From the NCBI GenBank assembly GCA_027487315.1, contig JAIYDW010000058.1, positions 1-33,131 of the forward strand: a stretch of DNA of 33,131 nucleotides, given 5' to 3'. Origin of the DNA: Verrucomicrobiaceae bacterium (GTDB lineage Bacteria > Verrucomicrobiota > Verrucomicrobiia > Verrucomicrobiales > Verrucomicrobiaceae). Made by a program: the position numbers and the translations under genes. Within the stretch, counting starts at the first letter, position 1; each line of letters opens with the position of its first letter. A model generated the notes under the pieces. That model searched no databases and was not told where the DNA came from. It was given only the letters and a program-made list of their open reading frames with translations. Positions 8,384 through 20,700 of the stretch are shown one piece after another.

Positions 8384-8728
8384 TTGACAGCATCATCGAC
8401 ACCAAGTCTTGAACTGCCACCTGTCATTGCGGCGTTTTTCCATGCGACCAACACTCGAGAGTTTGTGGCCTTCCTCAGCCTTTTTACCGAGGATGCGCAC
8501 GTCAACGATGAGGCCAATGATTACTACGGGGCGCAGATCGCGGAATGGATTGACCGTGCCACGGCGGAGGCGAAGCCGGTTGTTGAAGTTTGTGATGTGA
8601 CGAGTGACGGGGACGTGGTTGTTGTCACAGCTCTAGTCAGCGGATCGTTTCCGGGGAGTCCCATTCAGCTTCGTTATGACTTTACCTTGAGGGATTCCAA
8701 GATTGCGGAGTTGCTGATCCGAGCCTGA
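8384..8728 (+). CDS. NTF2/SnoaL-like family protein
   Basis: This small protein of 114 residues matches the usual length of a single NTF2-like cone fold. An N-terminal helix (PPVIAAFFHATNTREF) leads into FLSLFTEDAHVNDEA, then a YYG..I.EWIDRA helix, and ends in strands VVVVTALVSGSF and IQLRYDFTLRDSKIAEL. This is the typical order for SnoaL-like polyketide-cyclase/isomerase relatives, many of which have no known reaction. The frame has an in-frame stop at 8369 and contains no ATG, so TTG at 8384 is the only ordinary start. No clear ribosome binding site precedes it. A 17-codon ORF starting with ATG at 8329 ends at 8382, immediately upstream. The gene is divergent from the propeller gene and convergent with the giant gene. 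Confidence 0.75.
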   Translation: MTASSTPSLELPPVIAAFFHATNTREFVAFLSLFTEDAHVNDEANDYYGAQIAEWIDRATAEAKPVVEVCDVTSDGDVVVVTALVSGSFPGSPIQLRYDFTLRDSKIAELLIRA

Positions 8729-8750
8729 ACAAGGCTGACTGGAAGGAGCG

Positions 8751-8781
8751 CCGTAGCAGGCGTTCGCTCGTGTTGCTACGG
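8751..8781. terminator. Shared hairpin between convergent genes
   Basis: Perfect 8-bp arms CCGTAGCA (8751-8758) and TGCTACGG (8774-8781) enclose a 15-nt loop. The hairpin starts 22 bp after the NTF2-like stop and overlaps the TAG stop codon of the giant gene (8776-8778). Position and symmetry fit a bidirectional terminator. There is no strong U-tract on either side, so factor-independent termination is uncertain. Confidence 0.5.
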
Positions 8782-11700
8782 ATTGGGGAAGGTGAGGATG
8801 AGGGGGGAGGTGTTGGGGAGGCGCTGGAGGAAGAGGCCGCGGGTGGGGGCGAAGAGCGGGGTGGTGGTGAGGTCTTGGAAGGTGGCGTCGGATTGATTGA
8901 CCCAGCGGGTGCCTTGGGCGGTTTGCATGAAGAAGAAGGAATGGTAACCGGTGGTGCCGGGTTGGGTATCGCCGATCCAGAGGCGGAAGCGGTCTGAGGT
9001 GGTGGCGGAGGTGCCTGGGAGGAGTCCGGCGGTGGTGGTGAGGTTCAGGCTAGCGGGGCTGGCGGTGAAGGGGAATCCGGAGGCGATGAACTGGGTGCCG
9101 GGGCGGACGGTGAGGCGGAAGGTGTGGTCGCGGACGAGGCCGGTCCAGAGGAGGCTGACGGGGCTGCCGCGGCGATGGACGAGGAGGGCGCTGCCGGGGG
9201 CGAGGTGATCCGGGGCGGTGGTGTCTGTGGTCCAGGTGGCAGGGGTGCCGGACTGGAGCCAGCGGGCTTCGAACTGGTTGCTGGCGCTGTTGAAGAAGAG
9301 GGCGCGATCGGCGAGGTCGGCGTAGGCGCCGGCGGTGAGGATGGTGGAGGGCAGGAGGGTGTCGAGGGTCCAGTGTTCGCGGATGGCGGCGCGGGTGGTG
9401 CTCAGATCGGCAGGGAGTGCGGACGCGGTGTTGGTGGGCGCGGTGAGGTCGAGGACGAGGGTGTTGTCGTGGGAGATGAGTTCGTTGATCTCAAAGCGGT
9501 GGCCGTTATTGAGTTCGAGGTAGTAGTGGCGACCGGCGGTGAAGCTGGAGGCGATGTTGGCGGTGACTGGGAGGGTCACAGAGCCGTTGCCGGAGCGTTG
9601 GACGGAGCCGGAGTAGAGGGCGGGCTGGAGGAGGGGCTGGCTGAGGGATTGCTGGCCGGTGGCGAGGGTGGAGGTCAACCAGGCGTGGACGGGGGTGGTG
9701 GACTGGGCTTCAGGGGTGCCGTTGCCGTCGGCATCAAGGGCGACGGAGAGTCGGACGAAGCCTTGGGTCCAGCCGACAGGAGGAGCGAAGGTGAGGGTTT
9801 CCGTGCCATCTGGATTTTGGATGGTGGCGGCTGGGGATTCGAGGGCGGTCCAAGTGGATGGGCTGGCGGAGAGGTCGGCCAGGACTTGGAGCTGGTAGCG
9901 GGCGTCCTGGTGACCGTTGGCGGGGCGGGTGTAGGTGATGGACAGGCTGGAGGTGGTGTCGAAGGCGATGGAGGCGCGTTGTTCGAAGCCGCTGAGAGGA
10001 TCCAGTTCGAGGCCGTATTCGAGGAGGTTGGAGAGGCCGTCATTGTCGGCGTCTTGATCGGGAGCGGAGAGGCTGCCGAGGTCGTGACGGGACTGCCATT
10101 CGAGGTAGGTCTCGGGAGCTGCGGCGAGGGTGGTGTCGACGAGGGAATCGTCGCTGTCATCGGAGCCGCTGGCGAGCGTGAGGGTGTTGGTTTGGCGGAG
10201 GGAGTTCGGAGGCGGCGGGGCGGCGACGAAGGCGAAGTCGATGGTGAGATCGGTGTTGGAGTCGCCGAGGGTGGCGTTCATGGCGAGGGAGGCGCCGGTT
10301 TCGGTGCCGGTTTGGACGGGGGCGCTGCCGGGGGTCAGAGTGACAGGGGCGGAGTTGATGCCGGATTGAGCGGGGTTGGCATTGTCGATGCCGTCTTCGC
10401 TGAGGTTGTCGTCACCAGCGCCGGTGCCAGTGCGGGAGACTTGGCCGAAGAGCGGTCCGGGAGCGGGGGTGCCGCCGTTGAGGCTGATGAGCGGTTTGAA
10501 GTTGTCGGCAGCGACGTGGACGACGTATTGGCCGGAGGGCAGATTGGAGAAGAGGTAGCGACCGCCGCCGGACGTGAAGGTGGAGGCGAGTTGAGCGGCG
10601 GGGCCGGCGGGGTTGTTGGCATCGTAGAGAAGCATCCAGACGCCGTCGACACCTTCGCCCTCGTCGAAGCGGCCATTGGTGTTGAGGTCACGGTAGACGA
10701 TGTTGCCGACAGCGACGCGGTTGGTGTTGGAGGCGCCGACGAAGCCGAAGTCGATGGTGAGGTCGGTGATGGCTTCATTGGTGGCGTCGGAGTTCGCGAA
10801 GGCGCCGGTTTCGATACCAGGAGCGTTGGCGGCGGTGACGGGTTCGGAGCCGAAGGCGAGTTCGAAGGCGTTCGAGTTGGTGCCGGAGGAGGCGGGGTTG
10901 GCGCTATTGATGCCGTTTTCGTCGGCGTCATCGTCGGAGCCGTCGTCATTGCCGAAGCCGGGGATGGAGGTGGCGCCGAAGAGGACACCGGTGGAGGCGA
11001 AGGCGGAAGGAGGAATGTGGACGAAGTAGAAACCGGCGGTGGCGGTTTTGAGGAGGTAGGAGCCGTCGAGGGCGGAAACGGTCATGGCGACGGGGGTCGC
11101 GGAGAGGGGGTTGTCACCGACGCGGAAGAGGCGGAGGGGGACGCCGGAGATGGGTTGGTCGGTGCCGGCGGTGTAGCGACCGTCGAGGTTGACGTCATTG
11201 AAGACGAGGTTACCGACGGCGAGGGGTTTGGGGGTGAAGCCGAGGTCGACGGTGAGGTCGCTCATGTCATCCTGGGCGTTGTCACTGATGGCGAGGTAGC
11301 CGGTTTCGGTGGTAGCGTCGGTGGGGGCGGAGCCTGGGGTGAGGGTGAACCAGGGGGTGGCGACGCCGTTGATGGCGGGGTCACCGAGGTCGAGGCCGTC
11401 TTCGCCGACATCGTCGTCACCGGCGGTGGTGGGGACCGTGGTGGTGATGTTTTTGGAGGACTCGGTGTAGGCGAGAGGGGCACCGGGTTGGAACTCGGAG
11501 GCGGGGATGCGGACGCTGTAGGTGCCGGGGGCGACGCTGAAGCTGTAGGAACCGTCGGACTGGGTCTGGGTGGTGGCGGCCGGGGTGGTGGAGGTGGTGT
11601 CGTACCAGAGTTCGACATCGACGCCTTCGACGCCGGATTCGGTGGCGGGGTTAAAGATGCCGTCGCCGTTGATGTCGGAGAAGACGAGGTTACCGACGCT

Positions 11701-14700
11701 CATGCGAGCGGCGAAGCCGAAGTCGACGGTGGCGTCGAAGAGGTTGTCTTTGGCGTCGTCATCGGAGCCGAACAGACCGCCTTCCTCGATTCCGACGGGA
11801 GCGTGAGTGGGGGTGAGGGAGACGAGGGTGCTGGTGATGCCGTAGAGGTCGGGTTGGGGTTGGTCGAGGCCGTTTTCGCCGAGGTCATCGTCGCCGGCGG
11901 TGGTGCCGGTGAGGCTGAGGAGGCCGAAGAGGGGGGCGGTTTCGAGGAATTGGGTGTAGGGGATGTGAACGTAGTAGAAGCCGGGACGGAGGTCATTGAA
12001 GGCGTAGCGGCCGAGGGTGTCGGTGGTGGTGGTGGCGAGAGGGAGGTTCCAGCCGGGGAGGGAGCCGTTGGGGTAGAGTTCGACCTGGACGGCGGGGACA
12101 CCTTCGCCAGCGTCGGCGTGGTTGTTGCCGTTGAGGTCGATGAAGACGAGGTTACCGAGGCCGACGGATTCGTAGAAGCCGAAGTCGAAGGTGAGGTCGT
12201 GGTTGCTGTCAGCGAGAGCGTCGAGGTAGGTGCCTTCACCGAACTCACTGGAGTCGTTGGTGGGTTCGGTACCGAGGGCGAGGTTGAAGGGGGAGGAGCT
12301 GATGCCGGTGGTGGCGGGGGTGGTGGAGTCGATGCCGTTTTCGTCGATGTCATCGTCGATGCCGTTGTCGGTGCCGTTGCCGGGGAGGGAGAAGAGGCTG
12401 GCGAGAGCGCCACCGGGGATGAACTGGGAAGCGGGGATGTGGAGGAAGTAGTCGCCAGGAGTCAGGCTGGTGAAGATGTAGAGGCCGTTGAGGTCGGTGG
12501 AGGTGGTGGCGAGAGGCGCGGCGGATTGAGGATCCTCACCGGCGAGGAAGAGTTGGATGGAGACGCCGGAGGTGCCTTCACCGGAGTCGAAGCGGCTGTT
12601 GCCGTTGAGGTCGCGATAGACGAGGCTGCCGACGCCGACGGTGGTGTTGTTGGGAGGGCCGAAACCGAAGTCGATGGTGAGGTCGAAGTTGTTGTCGTAG
12701 AGGTCATCATCGGTGTTTCGATAACCGGACTCGGAATTGAAGTTCATGGGCGAGGAGCCGGAGGAGAGGGAGATGACGGCGGTGGAGACGCCGTTGACGG
12801 CGGGGATGCCAGCGGTGATGCCGTCCTGGCCGGAGTCATCGTCACCGGAGGCGTTGAGGGCCAAGGGGGCGAGGTTGGCGAGGGAGGCACCGGTGCGGAA
12901 CTGGGTGGCAGGGATGTGGACACGATAGTCTCCGGCGGAGAGGGAGCCGAAGAAGTAGTGGCCATCGGCGGCGGTGGTTTGGGTGAAGACAGGGACGTCG
13001 ACGCCGGGGGTCTGGCTGGCGCGGTAGAGTTCGACGCGGACGCCTGCGATGCCTTCACCGGAATTGTAGGTGCCATCATTGTTGAAGTCGACGAAGACCA
13101 GGTTGCCGAGGCCGACGGGGTTTTGGAAGCCGAAGTCGATGGTCAGGTCGACAGCGGAGTCGAAGTCGTCGTCGCTGCTGGCGTTGACGCCGGTTTCGCC
13201 ATCGGAGACGGTGGGGGTGTTGCCCGGGATGAGGGTAACGAGGCGGCTGGTGATGCCGGTGAGGGCGGGGTTGACGGCGTTGATGCCGTCTTCACCGACG
13301 TCATCATCGCCAGCGAGGCCTTCGGCGATGCTGACGGCGCGGAAGAGCGGCATGCCGGAGTCGAACTGGGAAGCGGGGATGTGGACGCGGTAGTTGCCGG
13401 CGGGGATGAGGTCGAAGAGGTAGGTGCCGCCGGATTGGGTGGTCGTGGTCTTGAGCGGGGTATTGAAGCCTGGGGTTTGGTTTTCGCGATAGAGTTCGAC
13501 GAGGACGCCGGAGACGCCTTCACCGGCATCGGCGCGGCCGTTTTCGTTGGCGTCGAAGAAGACCATGTTGCCGAGGCCGACGGAGCGGAAGAGGCCGATG
13601 TCGATGGTGAGGTCGGAGGAGGAGTCGAAGGCGTCGTCGGAGCTGGCGTCGGTGCCGGTTTCACCGGTGGTGGCGGTGGGGGCGCTGCCGAAGGCCATGA
13701 CGAAGTCCTGGGAACGAACGCCGGTGTTCCAGGGTTCGGAGGTGGCGAGGGAGTCCTCACCGACGTTGTCGTCACCTGGGACGGTGCCGGGGATGGGGAA
13801 GGTGGCGTTGAGGAGGCCGGAGGGAGTGAACTGGTCTTTGGGGAGGTAGACGAAGAAGGTACCCTGCCAGACGATGCTGAAGAGGTAGCGGCCACCGTTG
13901 GCGGTGGTGGTGGTGAGGAGGGGAGGATCGGTGAGGGGATTGTCACCGGCGTAGAAGAGCTGGACCCGGATGCCATTGACGCCTTCACCGGAGTCGGCGC
14001 GGCCGTTGTCGTTGTTGTCGACGAAGACGAGGTTACCGACACCGATGGAGCCTGGGGCGACGAAGCCCATGTCGAGGGTCATGTCGGCGTTTTCGTCGGG
14101 GAAGGAGTCGTCGAGGTTACCGCCGCGGCCGAACTCGCCATTGACGCCACCGAGGCCGGAGCCGACGGGTTCGTCGCCAGCGGCGAGGGTGACGAGAGGG
14201 CTGCGGGCTTCGGTGCCGCCGCCGAGGAACTGGACGGCGTTGGAGTCGTCATCGATTTGGTCATCGGAGTAGGCGCGGACGGGGCTGGCGAAGGGAGCGG
14301 CGTTGAGGGGGCCACCGACGATGAAGTTGGAGTTGGGGATGATGACTTGGTAGCGACCGCTGGGGTAGCCGAGGAAGGTGTAGTGACCGGCGACGTTGGA
14401 GGTGGTTTCAGCGACGTAGACTTCAGCGCCATTGCCGACGTCACCGTCGATATCACGCCAGAGTTGGACTTTGACGGTGCCGAAGCCGTTTTCGGTGGCG
14501 TCGATGCGGCCGTTGGAGTTGGAGTCGCCCCAGAGGGTGGAGCCGATGCCGACGCCGCTCCAGATGCCGAAGTCGATGGAGAGTTCGGTATCGGGGTCGT
14601 TGTCACCGTCGGCGATGGATTCGAGGCCTGGGGCGAGGGTGATGATGGGGCTGAAGAGAGGGGTGCCGGGGCCGCCGGGTTGGGCGCCGTTGTTGTCGTT

Positions 14701-17700
14701 GTTGACGCCGTTGTCGGCGGTGACGGGGGTGCCGCCGGTGACGCGGAGGGTGGAAGGAGGGGTGAGGCGGATGTAGACGGGGCCGACGGGGAGGTTGTCG
14801 AAGCCGTAGGCGCCTTGGGAATTAGAGACGACGGAGGTGATGAGGGTGTCAGCGTTGAGGCCGGTGCCGCCGATGGCGAGGTCGGCGCCGGGGTTGAAGG
14901 CTTCGAGAGTGACGCCAGAGACGCCGAGTTCCCAGAGGCTGCGGATGCCATTGTCGTCGGTGTCATTGAAGACCAAGTTACCGACGGTGATGCCTTTGAT
15001 GACGGAGGTGTAGGCGCGGGTGACGGAGCAGCCGTAGGCGTCAGTGGCGCGGAGGGTGAAGTTGTAGGTGCCGATGGCGGAGGGGGTGCCGGAGAGGGAG
15101 CCGGCGGTGGTGAGGGTGAGGCCTGGAGGGAGGGAGCCGGAAGCGAGGGTCCAGTTGTAGGGAGCGGTGCCGGTGGTGGCGGAGAAGGTTTGGGAGGCGG
15201 CAGCGCCGAGGTACCAGGTGGGGAGGGCTGGGGTGGAGATGGCGACGGCTGGGCAGACGGCGGTGATGAGGTAGTCTTCGACTTCACCGTCGGTGGCGAC
15301 GCCGAGGGAGTTGGTGAGAGAGAAGGAAGTGAGGCGGACGCGAACGCCGAGGGGGCGGTTGAGGACGGCGCCGATGGGGACGGTGATGGTGTAGGCGCGG
15401 GAGCCGGTGATGGTGGAATTGTTGACGAGGCGCTCGCCAACGTCTTCGAAGCTACCGTTGCTGTTCCAGTCGATCCAGAGGTTACCGCGGGCGGTGACGC
15501 CGATGGTGTTGGTGACGGAGATGGTGGCGGTGACGGAGGAGCCGGCGACGATGGTAGTGGGGAGGGTGAGGCCGTCTTCGTCGGAACCATCACCATCAGC
15601 GAGGAAGCCGGGTTGGCCGTCGGAGTCTTCGTCGATGTTGGTGCCGAGGCGGAAGCCCGGGCGGATGGAGTGGCGGGGGCCGTTTTCGCTAAAGCGGGTG
15701 AGGTGGTCGGCGGTGGCGGCGGTGGTGTTGGCGGAGGTGCCGGTGAGGGAGTCGGCGAGGTCACCGTAGTCCCAGCGGCCTCTGACGAGGAGGGTCATGG
15801 GGCGATCGGTGACGCAGAAGCCGAGGGGGTCAGTGGCGCGGACGGTGAAGGAGTAGGTGGCGGGAGCGCCGGTGATGGTGCCGGAGAGGAGGCCGGAGGA
15901 GGGGTTGAGGGTGAGGCCTGAGGGGAGAGAGCCGGAGGAGATGCTCCAGGAGTAGGCGGCCGCGACGCCGGTGGCGGTGAAGGTTTGAGAGTAGTTTTCC
16001 CAGTGCCAGGCATCAGGGAGGGCGGGGCCGGCGGGGGTGACGACGGGGTTGGGGCAGGTGACGGAGAGGGTGTAGTCACGGGTGCCGATACAACCTTGGT
16101 TGTCACGGGCTTCGATGCGGAACCAGTAACTGCCCTGGTTGGCATTGATGGTGCCATTGATGACGCCACCGCTGGAGAGAGTGAGGCCTGTAGGGAGGCT
16201 GCCGGAGCTGATGCGGAAGGTGCGGGGGGCGACACCGCCAGTGGCGACGAAGGCTTGGGTGTAGGAGCCGTAGACAGCGCCCGGGAGGACGGTGGTGGGG
16301 CTGATGGAGACGGTTGGGCAGGGGCGGAGACCGATGTCGATGGTGTCATCGGTATTGGTGGTGCCAGCGGAGCCGGGTTCACCGCCGGCGGTGAGGAGGA
16401 TGACCGGGGAGATGATGTCATTGCCAGCGGAGCCGAGCTGGATGCCGTTGCTATCGTCGTTCACACCGTTGTCCAGGTTGACGGAGGTGGTTGAGGCGAG
16501 GGGGTGGGTGCTGGGCGGGGTGATGCGGACGTAGTAGCGGCCCGGGGTGTAGGTGCGGAAATTGTAGAGGCCGGAGCTGTCGGTGGTGACGGTGGTGACG
16601 AGGGTGTCAGCGGCGGAGCCGGAGCCGCCGAAGGCATTGTCGGAGCCTGGTGAGAAGAGGCGAACGGAGATGCCGGAGATGCCGGATTCGGTGGTGCCTT
16701 TGAGGCCGTCATTGCTGGAGTCATTCCAGATGAGGTTGCCGAGGTTGAGGCCGGACCAGAGGCCGAGGTCGACGGTTAGGTTGGTGTTAGGGTTGGTGTC
16801 GCCATCGGTGATGGACTCGGTATTGACGGCCATGTTGATGACGGGGCTGGAGACGGTGGTGCCTGGACCGCCGGACTGGAGGGCGTTGCTGTCATTGTCG
16901 ACGTCATTGTCGAGGGCGACGGGGGTGCCACCGGTGGAGGGGAGGTTGGAGGGCGGGGTGATCTGGACAAAGTAGTTTCCGGGCCAGAGACCGGGGAAGG
17001 AGTAGGAGCCATCGGCGAGGGTGTTGACGGTGCCGATTTGCTGGCTGGTGGCGGAGTCAAAGAGGCGGACCTGGAGGGCGGAGATGCCGGATTCGGTGCC
17101 ACCGAGGAGGGCGTTGGAATTGAGGTCATTGAAGACGCGACCGCCGAGGGTCATGGGGATGGGGCGGTTGAGGAAGTCGCGATTGTTGATGTCGAGTTCT
17201 TCAACGGTGACGGCGATGTGGTTGATGCCATTGGCGGCGCCGTCGGCGTCGGTGATGGAGATCATGGTGTTAGGCAGGTCATGCTGGACGAGGAATTTGG
17301 CGGGATCTGAGATGGGGCCGAAGCGGTAGACGCCGAGGGCGTCGGTGACGAAGGTATTGAGCTGGGTATCTTCGGCGTCACGGAGGCCGTTGCCGTTGAC
17401 GTCGGTGAAGAGGCGGACGGTGACGCCTTGGACGGGGGTGTCGTCGACGGAGATGTCACCGGAGCGGTCGGCGTCGACGAGGACGCGGCCGCGGATTTGA
17501 GGGAGTTGGTAGTCTTCGAAGTCCTGTTTGGTGGGGAGGGCACCGGGGGCGACGGAGAGGCTGATGTTGGTGGGGACGCCGCCGTCGGCATCGGCCCGGG
17601 GTTTGTAGCCGAAGGGGACGGACTGGACGATTTGGAAGACGCCGGGGTCGAGGTTGTCGGCGCTGTAGAGGCCGGAGGCGTCGGTGGAGCGGGTGGTGAC

Positions 17701-20700
17701 GATATCATCTGCGGTGCCGATGACGTCGTCATTGCCGCCGTAGGTGAGGCGGACGATGACATTGGAGAGGGGTGTTTCGCCGGGGTCAGCGATGCCGTTG
17801 CCGTCGCCGAGGACGACGGAGCCGGAGATGGTGCTGGGTTTGAGGGCGAAGCCGAAGACGAGATCGGAGACGTTGCCGGTGATGGCGGCGAGGTTGGCGC
17901 GGCCGTCGGTGGGGCCATTGGGGTCGAGGGTCGGGGTGTAGGCGCGGCGGGGGAGGGAGCGGTCGAGGACGAAGAGGAGGATGTTGGCGGCGGTGGGGAC
18001 GCCGTTGGAGATGAAGGCGCCGGTGGATTCGGAGGTGGCGACGCGGTATTCGTCGATGGTGCCGTCTTTATCGAGGTCGATCTCGATGCGGACGCTGGCG
18101 CCGGCGAGTCCGGGTTCGGTGCCGTCGCGGACGCCGTTGGAGAAGGTGCCGCCACCGGCGCCGCTGTCGTCGAAGATGAGGCCGCTGAGGGTGTGGGTGG
18201 TGCTGGAGTGGCGGTAGCCGAAGATTTGGGTGAGGTTAGGCGTGGTGCTGGTGACGACGGGCCTGGAGCGGCCATCTTTGACGGCGTCGGGATCGGCGGT
18301 GGGGGTGGTGTTGTAGCCGAGAGGGAGGGAGGAGTGGAGGACGACGACGGTGAAGGTGCCGTCGGGGAGACCGGTGAAGCGGTAGTCACCGATGTGGTTG
18401 GTGGTGGTGGTGAAGAGGAGGTTGGTGCCGGCGGAGTCGAAGAGTTGCACGGTGATGTCCGGGATGCCATCCTCACCGCGGTTTTGGGCGCCGTTGCTGT
18501 TGTCGTCGTTGAAGACGCGGCCACCGAGGGTGCCGTTGTGGTCGCGACCGAAGTCCATGCCTTCGAGTTCCTTACCGGGGAGGACATCGAGGGTGTAGGC
18601 GAGGGGAGTGGTGGCGCGGGTGAGGCCTGCCGGGAGGTCTGGATCCGCGGCGTTGTAGGTGAGGGTGTAGGAGCCTGGGGCGACGAAGTGGGTGTACTGG
18701 CCGCCGGCGTTGGTGGCGACGGTGAGGTCGACGGCATTGCCACGGATGTCGGTGCCGATGATGCGGACGTCGACATTGGGGAGGCCGGGTTCGGCGGGGT
18801 CTTTGAGGGTGCTGCTGTCGACGTCATGGTAGACGTAACCTTCGATGATGGATTTCTCGATGAAGCCGTAGTCGGCGTTGAGGAAGGCCTGGGCGGGGGC
18901 GAGGTTGACGGCGACGCCTTCGGGGGTGGTGGGGAGCATGAAGCCGACGAGGCCGGCGTTGGAACTGGAAGGAGGAGCGATGACACTTTGTTCTTCGGCT
19001 TTGGCGACGTAGCGGCCTGGGGGGAGGAAGGGGAAGAGGTAGAAGCCGGAGGCGTTGGTGCTGGTGATGCCGTAGACGGGTTCGAAGGGGCCGGCGATGC
19101 CGTCGGCGTTGGAGTCGATGATGAGTTGGACGGTGGCGTCGTTGATACCGACTTCGTCATCGGCGTTGCCGGCGATGCCGTCGACGCCGTTGGGGTTGCG
19201 GATGCCGTTGCCGTTGAAGTCGTAGTAGATGAAGTCGCCGATGGAGGCGGTGTGGCGGTAGCCGAAGTCGGCGGTGAGGAAGGTGGTGGAAGTTCCGAGG
19301 TTGTCGATGAAGAGGGAATCGCTCATGCCGAAGAACTTCAGGTCCGCTCCCGCAGTGTCCACGCGGAAGCCATGGATGGGCTGAGTGGTGCCGAAGGTGG
19401 CAGCCTTGACGACGGTGATCCAGTAGGGTTGGGAAGAGATGTAGGGGGAAGCGAGGCCGGTATTCCAGTCGTAGGGTGAGCCGATTTGGATGGTGTTGCA
19501 ATTGGGGATCACGTTGCCTGTGGCGTCGAGAGGCGTGAGGCGGGCGGTGGAATTGCCGAAGCGCTCGGAGATAACGACGTAATCGTCAGAATTGTAGGGC
19601 AGATCGAAAAGCATGTCGTATTCCGAGCTGCCGTCAGGCGTGCCCTCACCGCGGTCATCAGCGATGTAATTGTTGAGGTCGGAATTGGATGCGGTGGATG
19701 AGGCGACTTTGGTAAAGTTGTCCGCACCGAGAGAGGCGATGGACTGGAAACCGCCTGAGATGACGACGCCGTAGTTGGTTGAGGAGGGGCTGATGGAGAC
19801 ATTGCGGACGATACCGCCTCCGCGGTTGACAACGTTCAGGCTCTTGGGGATGCCGCTATCAAGGATGTTGAGTTGGGTGAGTTCGAGGGTGTCGGCGGTG
19901 ACCAGGGTGACAGAGGAGGCGGAGGAGGATTGGACGATGGGGGTGGTGCCAGCGCGGCGAATTTGGACACCCGTGATGGGGATGTTAGAGGTGCCTTTGG
20001 AGACGTTGAGTAGCGTTGAGGTGTTGGAGACGGGAGGGGCAGGAGGGATGCTTGTTGGGGTGAGGTTGACACTGACGACGCCAGTGAGAGGAATGTGTCC
20101 GCTGACGAGAGCGACACCGGGAGTGGCGGGTTCGTTGGTGACGAGGTAGCGTCCGGCGTAGAGGTTCTCGAATAGGTAGCGACCATCAGCGCCTGAGGTG
20201 GTGGAGGCGACGAGGTTTTCGTTGGAGTCGAGGATGCCATTGGCATTGGAGTCGGACCAAAGTTTTGCGATGGCGCCGGGGAAGCCGGTTTCGAGGACGT
20301 CGACGATGCCGTCAGCGTTGGAGTCGATCCAGACAAGGCCACCAATGGTGCCGGTGGCGACTTCGGGTGGGCGGGGGGCGACACCGAAGTCACAGGTGAA
20401 GGAGGACTGGCCGGCAGCGAGGGTTCGGGTGAGGCGGGTGGCCGTGGTGGCAGCGAAATCGAGAGGAAGCGTGACAACATCGATGACGACTTGGTGGGTG
20501 CCAGCGCCGACGCCGGAGAGGGTGTAGAGGCCCTGAGAGTTAGACGTGGCGTTGCGCTCGGTGGCGTCGAAAAGGCTGTTGTTGTTGGCGTCGATGAAGA
20601 CGCGGACGCCTGGGAGGCCGGGTTCGTCGGCGTCTTGGTTGCCGTCCATGTTGTAGTCGGCCCAGACGAAGTCGCCGATGGATTCGGAGAGGGAGGTGGA

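Noticed and set aside
9124-15921. Plus-strand open frame of 2265 codons
   Set aside because: It lies wholly opposite the giant gene in codon-aligned antisense phase. Its translation is Gly/Glu/Val/Asp/Ala-rich with no domain, and it is explained by the third-position C bias of the real gene.
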